Assembly: GCA_014796735.1 (NCBI GenBank)
Contig: JAAVIG010000060.1
Coordinates: forward strand, 1 to 41,821
Direction of reading: 5' to 3'
DNA length: 41,821 nucleotides
From: Oscillospiraceae bacterium
GTDB lineage: Bacteria > Bacillota > Clostridia > Oscillospirales > Ruminococcaceae
Shown piece after piece: positions 14,533 through 21,731 of this stretch. The position numbers and the translations under genes were made by a program. Below the pieces are notes generated by a model. It was given only the letters and a program-made list of their open reading frames with translations, was not told the origin of the DNA and searched no databases. Position 1 is the stretch's first letter. Each line of letters begins with the position of its first letter.

Positions 14533-16170
14533 ATGATAAAAAGATCACTGGCGGAAAAAACCGCACTGTTTATAGCTTTATCGCTGCTTACGGCGGCGGT
14601 TTTTTCCGCCTGCACCGAAATAGACTACGGCATTGCTCCCATTACCGAGGAGGAGACGGAGGTCACAACCGAAAGCACTACCCCAACTGAAACGGAACCT
14701 GCGGAGACCACTTCTCCCGACAAGTACGAGGAGAAGGAGTTCAATATCAACTTCGAGGAGTTTTCCGAGACCCTGCAGCTTGAGGAGGTTTGCGAAAACA
14801 CGACCCATAGCTATTTAATGGGCTACGAGGGCAGAGGATATATTCAGATAGACCGTCACGAGTACGCGACCTTTACCGTGCATGTGCCTTCAACACAGTA
14901 TTACAGACTGACCGTTCAGATGTGCGCCTTTGATACGGGGGTAAACGTTATAGCGGGAGGGGCGCTTTACGATAACGGCGAGTATGAGACCTATGACGGA
15001 GTGTCCAAGGGCGTAATTTACGCAAAGGATATTACCGCTTTTACTCCATTTACCGTAAACGGGATCTATCTTAAAAAGGGCGATAACACTATTACGCTTC
15101 AATCCGAATTCGGCATAGCTTATATGGACAAGGTGATAGTTGAAAACGGCTCTACCGTAAGCGACAGCTTTTATACCATAAGCAACGCGCCGATAAACCC
15201 CAACGCTTCTTTGAAAACAGTGCGGATAATGAATTATTTTTCCGAAATTTACGGCAGGAAGACCTTGACCGGGCAAAGAGTGACTAACGGCACCAACGCG
15301 GAGATCGCTGCGATATACAAGGAAACTGGCAGACTGCCCGCTTTAAGAACGGGAGACCTGACCTGCGCTCAAAGCGGAAGCCCTTACTATGACGAAGCTC
15401 TTGCCGAGCTTGATATGGCGGCGGAGTGGAGCGATATGGGCGGCTTGGTGGGCTTCGGCTGGACATGGTATTCCCCCTCTGATTCGTCAAGCCACTATCT
15501 TTCCTCAATGACCGATTTCAAGTTTGTGAACGTGTATACAAACAGCGATATTTCCGAGGCTTCTCCCGAAACTATTGAAAAGTTTTACGGCAGCGGCGAA
15601 ATATCTCGGGAATGTTATCTGATAATGAAGGATATAGACGAAATAGCTCAGGTGTTCAAGACCTTGCAGGAAAAGGGGGTAACGGTTTTGTTTTCCCCTC
15701 TTTCAGATGGAGGAAAGGGCGGTTACTGGTGGAGCGAAAGCGCCGACAGCTATCTTTGGGTATGGCGCACAATGGTGAAGCGCTACAATGAATACTACGG
15801 GCTTAACAATATAATCTGGGTATGGAACGGCGGAAGCGCGGAGTTTTTCCCGGGCGACGAATATGTTGATATAGTGGGCGAGAATATTTACAACACCACG
15901 GGCGACAGCGGAAACGGTATATTTATGGGCACAGCTTATTACAATTCCGTGAGGGCCGCCGCAATGACCGACTGCCTTATGATACCCAACGCCGATACAT
16001 TGGCGCAGGACAACACCCACTGGCTTTGGTTCACTCTCGGAAAGGGAGATACTCTTATAGACGAAAACGGAAGCTTGACGGAGCGGTATTCCTCCAACGT
16101 GCTTTTGGAACGGGCTTATAATCATGAAAGCTTTGTTACGCTGGACGAACTGCCGAAATTTTCGGATTGA
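14533..16170 (+). CDS. GH26-like (mannanase-fold) lipoprotein, probably catalytically inactive
   Basis: 545 residues; signal peptide with lipobox FSAC (Cys27), then a Thr/Glu/Pro linker, a beta-rich carbohydrate-binding-like domain (about 75-205) and a GH26-type barrel (about 225-540). Family landmarks are present: GRKTLTGQRV, a GFGWTWYSP segment, YLWVWRTMVKRYNEYYGLNN followed by IIWVWN, and a terminal HWLWFTLGKGD. In active GH26 enzymes the acid/base glutamate sits in an RPLHE-type motif; here the segment is SPLSDGG (Asp392). The nucleophile in an ALTE-type motif appears as AMTD (Asp480). Both key glutamates thus look replaced by aspartate, suggesting a binding or sensor role. It begins 4 bases after the FtsA-like stop with AAGGAA upstream, so the two are co-transcribed. 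Confidence 0.75.
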   Translation: MIKRSLAEKTALFIALSLLTAAVFSACTEIDYGIAPITEEETEVTTESTTPTETEPAETTSPDKYEEKEFNINFEEFSETLQLEEVCENTTHSYLMGYEGRGYIQIDRHEYATFTVHVPSTQYYRLTVQMCAFDTGVNVIAGGALYDNGEYETYDGVSKGVIYAKDITAFTPFTVNGIYLKKGDNTITLQSEFGIAYMDKVIVENGSTVSDSFYTISNAPINPNASLKTVRIMNYFSEIYGRKTLTGQRVTNGTNAEIAAIYKETGRLPALRTGDLTCAQSGSPYYDEALAELDMAAEWSDMGGLVGFGWTWYSPSDSSSHYLSSMTDFKFVNVYTNSDISEASPETIEKFYGSGEISRECYLIMKDIDEIAQVFKTLQEKGVTVLFSPLSDGGKGGYWWSESADSYLWVWRTMVKRYNEYYGLNNIIWVWNGGSAEFFPGDEYVDIVGENIYNTTGDSGNGIFMGTAYYNSVRAAAMTDCLMIPNADTLAQDNTHWLWFTLGKGDTLIDENGSLTERYSSNVLLERAYNHESFVTLDELPKFSD

Positions 16171-16208
16171 TAATTCACAATTGCCGATTGAACAGAAAGG
16201 CTGAGCAT

Positions 16209-17459
16209 ATGAAAAAGAAACCAATGACATTTATTGCCTTGTCATTTATTACAGCGGCTTCACTATTGTTTTCCGCCTGCAATCCCGATACTGGCGGAAG
16301 TAATGACGCGGGAACGCAGCCAACCGTTCCGGCGGTAACCGAGGAGACCTCTTCCACCGCAAAAGTAAGCGCGGTTGAGGATCAGCCCGAAAACACTTCT
16401 CCCACATCTGCTGCGGGCGAGGAAATTCCCGAAGAAACCACACCCGCTCCCGACGGATTTCCCGCGCCTTATCCTGCGGGAGCGGTGATCAATGAAGAGA
16501 TGCTGTCGGAGTTTAAGGAAATCATCCAAGCCGCCGAGACCGCCAACAGCATTCTTTACGGGAATCACACTATCATACCGTTAAAGGGGGAGGAAAGCAA
16601 CGGCTATAAGCTTATTTCCCCCGATTACGCCGCCGACCTTGACGAGCTGACGGACAGAATGTACGAGGGCTTTAAATATTCCTTTTGGGAGGACAAGTAC
16701 GGCGATGAAGTGGAAAATATGCTTCCCGATATTGTTTTGGAGACGGACAGCGGAATAATGATGTCGATGAGCGAAAAGGCGGCTCCGGTTGTTATTGACG
16801 TTTCCTCCGCCGTTCTGACCTCTCTTGGCGAGACCGACGCCACGGTGACGGCGTTGGGGGTACAGGGCGATAAGTATGTCTGGCGCACCTATGATATGTT
16901 AAACGGCGTAAGAGGCTGGGTAGTGCGTATGTACGGCGACGAGAACGTGACGGGCGAGATCGCGGTATTCAGTCAGCTGCTGATCGACAAAAGCCTGACG
17001 CTCGACAAGATCTTCGGCAACGCCAAGCCTGTAACGGACGAAAACGGCGATTGGAACGCACAGCTTGTGACCATTGAAAACGACATTTACGGTCACGGCT
17101 TTTACAACGGTCTGGAGATAGAGCCGTTTATGACCGTTGAGGAAATGCGGCAGTTTATGAGAGATACTTTTACCTCGGAAATTGCGGAAAGCTATATAAG
17201 GCTTTATATAAACCGGACATATGTTGAAAAGGACGGGAGGCTTTATATAATAAACGGTTCGATACTGCCGCAGACAGGTGCTTTTTCTTTGGCGAATTAC
17301 GAAAACAGGGCTATAAGCAGCTTTGACGTTACCTCGGCCGTTGAATGGACGGACGGGGAGAACACTTATACGGTGCCTATCACCATTGCTTATGAGGACG
17401 GATTGTGGAAATTGGACACAAGACTTCCTATGAGAGAGGACAGGGTAATAGGAAAATAA
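16209..17459 (+). CDS. Lipoprotein of unknown function
   Basis: 416 residues from the ATG at 16209 (AAAGGCTGAG upstream). A signal peptide ends in the lipobox LFSAC, then a Thr/Ser/Glu-rich linker to about residue 80. The remainder is a mixed alpha/beta region with no motif I recognise; the last third (FMTVEEMRQFMRDTF..., TDGENTYTVPITIAYEDGLW) looks like two small NTF2/cystatin-like sheets that often occur in firmicute surface lipoproteins, but this is a visual impression. It follows the GH26-like gene after 38 bases in the same direction and has a terminator 14 bases past its stop, so it closes the FtsA-like/GH26-like operon. Confidence 0.7.
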   Translation: MKKKPMTFIALSFITAASLLFSACNPDTGGSNDAGTQPTVPAVTEETSSTAKVSAVEDQPENTSPTSAAGEEIPEETTPAPDGFPAPYPAGAVINEEMLSEFKEIIQAAETANSILYGNHTIIPLKGEESNGYKLISPDYAADLDELTDRMYEGFKYSFWEDKYGDEVENMLPDIVLETDSGIMMSMSEKAAPVVIDVSSAVLTSLGETDATVTALGVQGDKYVWRTYDMLNGVRGWVVRMYGDENVTGEIAVFSQLLIDKSLTLDKIFGNAKPVTDENGDWNAQLVTIENDIYGHGFYNGLEIEPFMTVEEMRQFMRDTFTSEIAESYIRLYINRTYVEKDGRLYIINGSILPQTGAFSLANYENRAISSFDVTSAVEWTDGENTYTVPITIAYEDGLWKLDTRLPMREDRVIGK

Positions 17460-17473
17460 TAAAAAAATTGAAA

Positions 17474-17498
17474 GCGGCGAAGCCGCAAATGTTTTTTT
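17474..17498 (+). terminator. Terminator after the unknown lipoprotein gene
   Basis: GCGGC (17474-17478), loop GAA, GCCGC (17482-17486), then AAATG and a run of seven T. It is the first module of hairpin cluster D. Confidence 0.75.
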
Positions 17499-17500
17499 CG

Positions 17501-17657
17501 CTTCCTTTTTGCACTGCAAAAAGGAAGTAGGGTGTGGGACAAAGTCCCACGAAGTGAATAATTAAAGCCAACACAGAAGTAGGCAACTAAGCGTCTGCTT
17601 TGTGTGCCGACATCCTTGTCGGCACTTTGGGCAGCCGCCGGTTCGCATCCATGCGAA
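17501..17657. repeat. Hairpin cluster D between convergent genes
   Basis: A chain of perfect small palindromes: CTTCCTTTTTGC/GCAAAAAGGAAG (17501-17527, loop ACT), GTGGGAC/GTCCCAC (17534-17550, loop AAA), GTGCCGAC/GTCGGCAC (17604-17625) and TTCGCAT/ATGCGAA (17642-17657, loop CC). The style resembles elements A, B and C but it lacks their GGCGGAGC closing stem and shared tail. The rest of the 17460-17795 gap holds only the repeat and terminator listed separately. Confidence 0.7.
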
Positions 17658-17745
17658 GCCGCCGCTTCGGGCGTTGACATCTTTCTAAATAAAATATACC
17701 CGTCAAAACCTCATTTCCACCGGTTTTGACGGGTTATATTTTTGT
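17653..17745 (+). repeat. ~94-bp dispersed repeat, copy 2 (left bracket of sigma/anti-sigma cassette)
   Basis: From GCGAAGCCGCCGCTT through GCGTTGACATCTT to the CCCGTCAAAACC hairpin and GGGTTATATTTT, this segment matches the reverse complement of 20398-20493 at roughly 85% by eye. The two copies lie in inverted orientation on either side of the operon at 17796-20222. Confidence 0.8.
17698..17745. terminator. Bidirectional terminator hairpin within repeat copy 2
   Basis: A perfect 13-bp stem (ACCCGTCAAAACC at 17698-17710, GGTTTTGACGGGT at 17722-17734) is followed on the plus strand by TATATTTTTG and on the minus strand by TATATTTTATTT. It lies between convergent genes and could stop transcription from both sides. 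Confidence 0.75.
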
Positions 17746-17795
17746 TTAGTTTTTTTCAGCTAAAATTTTAAATTTCCGTTATACGCTGCAAATTA

Positions 17796-19664
17796 TCAGT
17801 GATGACTGTCACTGTGGTGCGAGCTTCCGTGATGACTCGTGCTTGTAGTGACGGTTTCGTGATGCTCGGTTTCGTTATTGTGATGATGTGCTTCGGTATG
17901 ATGATAATAGCCTACTCCGCAGTCTGTTATTGTTCCCGTTGAACCTGCGCAGCCCAAAAGCTGATTTTTGGTCACCGTATCACCCGCATGAACATGCATT
18001 TCGCTTAAGTGACCGTATGTTATATATGTTCCGTCGTCAAGCATAACGCTTACGTGACGTCCGCAGTCACCTTCATCATCTGCGCAGACCACCGTTCCGC
18101 TGCACAGGGCGTAAACATTTTCGCCGTATTGGGCGGGGAGGATCGTTTGCGTGTTGTTATTGTCAATTTCTATTGTCAGTCCGTGATGAGTACAGCTGCT
18201 GTGTCCTTGTGCATGTGCATTATTAAGGAATTCGGAATTTATAACACATTCCGCTATAAGGTCGGTATCGCCGGGGGTAAGAATTATTGGATCGGGAGCA
18301 TTTCCGACAGCATTGCCGACCTCGTCTGTAATGATCTCGCTGATTGCGGCAGTTGTTTCGACCGTTTTTGCGGAGGTTGGGTTGGTGCGTATTGTTTCGA
18401 TATATTCGCAATTCATTCCCGTTGCCGAGAAGGTACACATGGTAAACAGTACGTCGGTGATTCCCTGTCCCTTAATAAACTCCACTGCGTTTAAATCGAA
18501 ATATCTTATATCGCAAACATATATTTCCTCAAAGCCGCTTGTAAGGAAGGGGATTTCCGCATTGCCGTAGCAGTCCTTGAATACCGCCAGTTTCCTGCCG
18601 TTATTAACATCGGTCTCTATCCTTACTATCTTATTGTCTCCGCCCATGAACATCTCATACGAGTAGGCAACCGGCATTTCAAGGAAGTAAGAATCCTTGC
18701 TGTCAAAATTGTATTTTGTATCGTAATAGTAACATTCAAAGTTGTTAGCGGGGATATAGTAGGTAAAGGTTTCGGGGTCGTTCAGCAGGTTTGCGTCTTG
18801 AGTAACCACGCTGTACAAAGTACCTACGTATTCCTCTATATCTCTTTTTTCATAGGTATTAAGCTCGGGGAAGGGTACGTTCGCCGCTTTCGCAAATTCA
18901 CCTGCCGCGTAATATGCTCCCAAGGGCTGCCAGTGGTGATCGGTGCGGAGGTATATTTCCTCGTCTATATGCTCTTTTAACGTGCCTACGCAGTCAACGT
19001 TTGTCACCTTATTGCTTAAGCCGGCCGCGATATATGAGATATCGTCGGACTGTGAGGCGTTGTATTCCGCGAAGTTTTTCGGGGTGTAGTATTCGCCGCT
19101 TGTGGGGGCTATCATAACATAGGTTGCGATACCGTTTCCCAAGTCTTCGGCAAAGGCGTTGATATATTGTACAAAATTATCCCGTTTTGAGCTGTTGTCG
19201 TAAAGAATGATACCGCGGTGATGTCCGTTTTGCTCGCAGACTATCGTCCCGTTGGTGTGTATTCCCGGCGCGATCTCGTTTCGGGGGTCGTAAGAAGGTT
19301 CGGTTGTGGCGGAGGGTTCGTTGGTTGTAACAACGGGTTTGTCTGTCACGGTGCTATCGGTGTAGGTGTTTTTCTCTGTTGTCTCGTTTGATCCTTCGTA
19401 GATCGGATTTTCGGGCAGACCTCCATTTGGCGTTACATTGTCCGAACCTTTTCCCGACAGGATCAGCACGGGGACAGCCACCGCGCAGACGACCGCGGCG
19501 CAGGCCGCCGTTTTCAGTACGTTGATAAGAATGTATCTTTTTGACGATTGCTTTAAGGGCTGTGTTTCCACGGCGTAAACAGGCTGTTCGGGACTGTTCT
19601 TGGCTTCGTCGATAAATTTTTCGTTAATGCCGTCAAATATTTCCAAAAAATCTTTATTTTTCAT
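17796..19664 (-). CDS. Membrane anti-sigma-like protein with DHHW, LytM-like and His-rich C-terminal parts
   Basis: 622 residues, starting 3 bases after the sigma factor stop. Residues 1-25 (KDFLEIFDGINEKFIDEA) match the short cytoplasmic motif seen at the N-terminus of many firmicute anti-sigma proteins. One membrane helix spans about 45-70, then an extracellular Thr/Pro linker to about 125. Residues 140-430 form a DHHW/AlgX-like SGNH-type domain with the signature TDHHWQP (D242-W245), a family linked to polysaccharide O-acetylation. Residues 480-585 resemble a LytM/M23 fold (YGHLSEMHVHAGDTV, LLGCAGSTG) but lack the usual HxxxD and HLH metal ligands, so peptidase activity is doubtful; Cys residues are frequent. 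The last 36 residues contain 13 histidines in HH/HHH clusters, a probable metal-binding tail. Likely an envelope or metal sensor that controls its sigma partner. Confidence 0.78.
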   Translation of the reverse strand: MKNKDFLEIFDGINEKFIDEAKNSPEQPVYAVETQPLKQSSKRYILINVLKTAACAAVVCAVAVPVLILSGKGSDNVTPNGGLPENPIYEGSNETTEKNTYTDSTVTDKPVVTTNEPSATTEPSYDPRNEIAPGIHTNGTIVCEQNGHHRGIILYDNSSKRDNFVQYINAFAEDLGNGIATYVMIAPTSGEYYTPKNFAEYNASQSDDISYIAAGLSNKVTNVDCVGTLKEHIDEEIYLRTDHHWQPLGAYYAAGEFAKAANVPFPELNTYEKRDIEEYVGTLYSVVTQDANLLNDPETFTYYIPANNFECYYYDTKYNFDSKDSYFLEMPVAYSYEMFMGGDNKIVRIETDVNNGRKLAVFKDCYGNAEIPFLTSGFEEIYVCDIRYFDLNAVEFIKGQGITDVLFTMCTFSATGMNCEYIETIRTNPTSAKTVETTAAISEIITDEVGNAVGNAPDPIILTPGDTDLIAECVINSEFLNNAHAQGHSSCTHHGLTIEIDNNNTQTILPAQYGENVYALCSGTVVCADDEGDCGRHVSVMLDDGTYITYGHLSEMHVHAGDTVTKNQLLGCAGSTGTITDCGVGYYHHTEAHHHNNETEHHETVTTSTSHHGSSHHSDSHH

Positions 19665-19667
19665 AAC

Positions 19668-20222
19668 TCAATAACCTCTTTTCTGCAAGTACTTTTTCAG
19701 TGCGTCACGCGTTCTGCTGAGAGTTACCGAAGCGTTGTTTTCGCTCATTCCCGCCGAAGCGGCAATATCCGCTACGTTGTCGCAGTACCAGTATCTTCTT
19801 ACGAAAATTATTCTCTTTTTTGAGGGCAGCTTTTCCAAAAAGTCGTTGATCGCTTCAAGCAGCTCTTTGCGCTCCGCTTCCTCTTCAACGCTTCTTTCCG
19901 TGAAGACAAAGTTTTCCAATTCCTCAAACGCCGTATCGGGTTCGCTTCCGCCTCTTTTTTCACGGTGCATAAGCCTGTATCTGTTAAGGGCTATGTTTTT
20001 CGCTATCTTGGCTATGTAAGCGGACAGAAAGCTCGGAGTATTGGGCGGTACAGTTTCCCACACCTTTAATAGGGCTTCGTTAACACACTCTTCGGCGTCC
20101 TGAAAATTGTGCAGTATGTTTTTGCATATCGCCGTGCAAAGTCCGCCGTACTTTTGAGAAAGGGCCGAGATCGCCGTTTCGTCTTTGGTATTAAAAAGAT
20201 CTATAATTTCCGCGTCTTCCAT
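19668..20222 (-). CDS. ECF-type RNA polymerase sigma factor
   Basis: 184 residues. Region 2 is clear (FQDAEECVNEALLKVWETV, then YIAKIAKNIALNRYR), followed by a variable linker and region 4 (LPSKKRIIFVRRYWYCDNVA then IAASAGMSENNASVTLSRTR), giving an extracytoplasmic-function sigma-70 member. There is no SnoaL or other extension. The ATG at 20222 has GAAAGGAAG upstream. It is translationally linked to the membrane protein that follows by 3 bases, the normal arrangement for a sigma factor and its anti-sigma. A 15-bp palindrome TGAAAGTTACTTTCA (20278-20292) lies in its leader and may be an operator. Confidence 0.93.
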   Translation of the reverse strand: MEDAEIIDLFNTKDETAISALSQKYGGLCTAICKNILHNFQDAEECVNEALLKVWETVPPNTPSFLSAYIAKIAKNIALNRYRLMHREKRGGSEPDTAFEELENFVFTERSVEEEAERKELLEAINDFLEKLPSKKRIIFVRRYWYCDNVADIAASAGMSENNASVTLSRTRDALKKYLQKRGY

Positions 20223-20277
20223 TTGCGTTCTTCCTTTCTCTTTTTGTGGCAGCGCAAGGGGATTTTGTGAATTGCTG

Positions 20278-20292
20278 TGAAAGTTACTTTCA
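20278..20292. promoter_or_regulatory. Palindrome upstream of the ECF sigma gene
   Basis: TGAAAGTTACTTTCA is a perfect palindrome about the central base, 56 bases before the sigma factor start. A possible operator; no partner regulator is evident. The rest of the 20223-20527 gap is AT-rich and ends in the repeat/terminator. Confidence 0.4.
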
Positions 20293-20397
20293 TAGGTTAA
20301 GACAACATTCTTTGAAAAATCTTACATGTTTTTGAAAATTTTTTTGGAAATTTACCGTGTTGGTTAATTTTATTATAATATCGGGGCAGTAAAAAAT

Positions 20398-20493
20398 TCG
20401 ATTAAAATATAACCCGTCAGAACCAAATAAAATGAGGTTTTGACGGGTATGTTTGTATTGGTAAGATGTCAACGCTCTAAGCGGCGGCTTCGC
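20398..20493 (-). repeat. ~94-bp dispersed repeat, copy 3 (right bracket of sigma/anti-sigma cassette)
   Basis: The inverted counterpart of 17653-17745: on the minus strand it reads GCGAAGCCGCCGCTT, GCGTTGACATCTT, the CCCGTCAAAACC hairpin and GGGTTATATTTTA in the same order. On this side it follows the ComFB-like gene. Confidence 0.8.
20412..20448 (-). terminator. Terminator after the ComFB-like gene
   Basis: A 13-bp stem (20412-20424 with 20436-20448, one G-U) is followed on the minus strand by TATATTTTAATCG and a TTTTTT run. It lies about 80 bases past the gene's stop; a second stem, GCGGCGG/CGCCGC near 20481-20496, precedes it. Confidence 0.75.
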
Positions 20494-20527
20494 CGCTTAT
20501 ATTTTTTCATATCCCCCGAAAGCTTTA

Positions 20528-21013
20528 CTATTCCCGATTTCTTTTATCCTTTGCCGCAACTCTGACCGCAGCCTTGGTCATTTCCTTGATCACTCTCGGT
20601 CGCAGCCTTTCGCACTTTTCAAAATACTCCTCTTCATCACGCGCAAATTCGGGTCTTATCGTTTCGATAACGCTTCTGGTAAGCTCCCACAGGTTGCGGT
20701 CTGTAGGCGTCAGATTGAAGCGGTTTACCACCGTTTCCAGCTCTTGATTTATAAGCTCAGCTACGATAAAGGTTATTCCCCGGTCTGCTGCCGGCTGTTC
20801 CTCCTGCTGTTCGGGTTCGGGTGACGGAGGTTGGAATTCTTCGGCGGGGAGTCCCGTAAGCTCCGACATTTCCTCCGCAAGGGTCAATGTTGGTGGTTTT
20901 AACAGCGGAGGTGCTTTTCCCTGCAGCTCTTGAAGAGAGGGGGAAACCATTTTCTTGGCCGGCTCTGTGCCTACCAGATCAAGTACGTGTTTGGTTTTCG
21001 CGCTTCGTGCCAT
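20528..21013 (-). CDS. Small protein with a possible degenerate ComFB domain
   Basis: 161 residues; the ATG at 21013 follows AAAGGAGAG. The first 80 residues are basic then Pro/Glu-rich and probably disordered. The C-terminal half (about 85-160: ITFIVAELINQELETVVNRF, then LWELTRSVIETIRPEFA and a terminal basic helix RPRVIKEMTKAAVRVAA) lines up without gaps with my recollection of the ComFB pattern (E-L-V..LD.V..RFN, A.ALN.L.PEY), but the Cys residues of that pattern are Thr, Thr and Asn here. ComFB proteins have recently been reported to bind cyclic dinucleotides. It is downstream of parA on the same strand, separated by 718 bases of repeats. The family call is tentative; otherwise it is an unknown parA neighbour. 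Confidence 0.45.
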   Translation of the reverse strand: MARSAKTKHVLDLVGTEPAKKMVSPSLQELQGKAPPLLKPPTLTLAEEMSELTGLPAEEFQPPSPEPEQQEEQPAADRGITFIVAELINQELETVVNRFNLTPTDRNLWELTRSVIETIRPEFARDEEEYFEKCERLRPRVIKEMTKAAVRVAAKDKRNRE

Positions 21014-21050
21014 GATTCGCCGCTCTCCTTTTTTGTAGTGGTTGGTTGGA

Positions 21051-21190
21051 GGCGGCGGAGCCGCCGAATTTTCGGAGAAAATTCGGCACCTTTCTCAGCG
21101 TAGGCTGAGAAAGGGCAAATTCCCGTTAGGGAATTTGCGGCTCCGCCCCTGCGGTGGGGCAGTTTTTGGGTAGGAGCAATTTTTGCGGAT
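21051..21190 (+). repeat. Hairpin-array element B (GGCGGAGC family)
   Basis: The outer pair GGCGGAGCC (21054-21062) and GGCTCCGCC (21139-21147) encloses three perfect hairpins: an 11-bp stem at 21063-21087 (loop GGA), an 11-bp stem at 21089-21114 (loop GTAG) and a 10-bp stem at 21115-21138 (loop GTTA). A first stem GGCGGC/GCCGCC spans 21051-21065. The tail CCTGCGGTGGGGCAGTTTTT...GGAGCAATTTTT aligns with that of element A. It occupies the sequence just upstream of the ComFB-like gene. Confidence 0.8.
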
Positions 21191-21324
21191 GGGGTGGCAG
21201 TGGTTAGTTGAGGGAGCGGCGCAGGTATACATTTGTATGGTTTTATGGTAAAGCGGGCGGCAGAGGTTTTTAATAAAAAAGCATCTTAAAAGGAAAACAA
21301 GATGTGAAAGCAGTAAATCGGCTG

Positions 21325-21542
21325 CCGACTTGTGCCGATCATCAACCTCCTTTCACTTCTCCAACCCTTTCCGCTCCCCTGCTGATCAACACCGCCCGCC
21401 GACCCGTGCCAATCTCTGCCCTTACCTTTGCCTTATACTAATCCCACAGTTTCAAAAGGGATTAGTATTGAACTCTTTTACAACCACCTGCCGACCTCTG
21501 CCAATCTCCTACGTTTCTCAACCCCTACCGACTTGTGCCAAT
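21325..21542 (-). repeat. Four CCGACYTGTGCCAAT direct repeats between parA and the ComFB-like gene
   Basis: Fifteen-base units at 21325-21339, 21399-21413, 21491-21505 and 21528-21542 share CCGAC...TGCCRAT, with irregular spacing of 74, 92 and 37 bases; looser relatives (GGCACAAGT, GGCAGTGGTTAG) occur in the tails of elements A and B. They look like iterons, and a centromere-like or regulator-binding role near parA is conceivable. I cannot exclude that they are part of the repeat family tail. Confidence 0.55.
21435..21468. repeat. ATACTAATCCC palindrome (copy 1)
   Basis: A perfect 11-bp inverted repeat, ATACTAATCCC (21435-21445) and GGGATTAGTAT (21458-21468), with a 12-base spacer ACAGTTTCAAAA. 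The spacer is nearly the reverse complement of the one in the copy at 22709, so the two are the same element in opposite orientation on either side of parA. Confidence 0.75.
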
Positions 21543-21576
21543 GTCCTGCCAACTTCATCCGTACACCCCCGTTCCT

Positions 21577-21685
21577 GCGCAAAAACTACCCCACAGCAGG
21601 GGCGGAGCAGCATTTTTCTGACGAAAAATGCGTGGCGGCTTTCGCCGCCACGCGTTATTTTCTCCGAAAATAACGCAGCTCCGCC
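21577..21685 (-). repeat. Hairpin-array element C (GGCGGAGC family, inverted)
   Basis: GGCGGAGC (21601-21608) and GCTCCGCC (21678-21685) enclose three stems: GCATTTTTC/GAAAAATGC (21610-21631, loop TGAC), GTGGCGGC/GCCGCCAC (21632-21651) and an 11-bp stem at 21652-21676 (loop TCC). The tail lies to the left (21577-21600) and on the minus strand reads CCTGCTGTGGGGTAGTTTTT, so the element is inverted relative to A and B. It sits 46 bases past the parA stop. Confidence 0.8.
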
Positions 21686-21731
21686 TTCGGGTGCAATCTT
21701 CATTATAAATTTTGGTCAAACCGAGTAAAGC

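Noticed and set aside
21325..21542. CRISPR array
   Set aside because: Repeats are short, degenerate and irregularly spaced, with no cas genes.
21301..21728. Open frames across the repeat region between parA and the ComFB-like gene
   Set aside because: They run through perfect hairpins and iterated repeats, have no ribosome site, and give Pro/Ser/Thr-rich nonsense translations.
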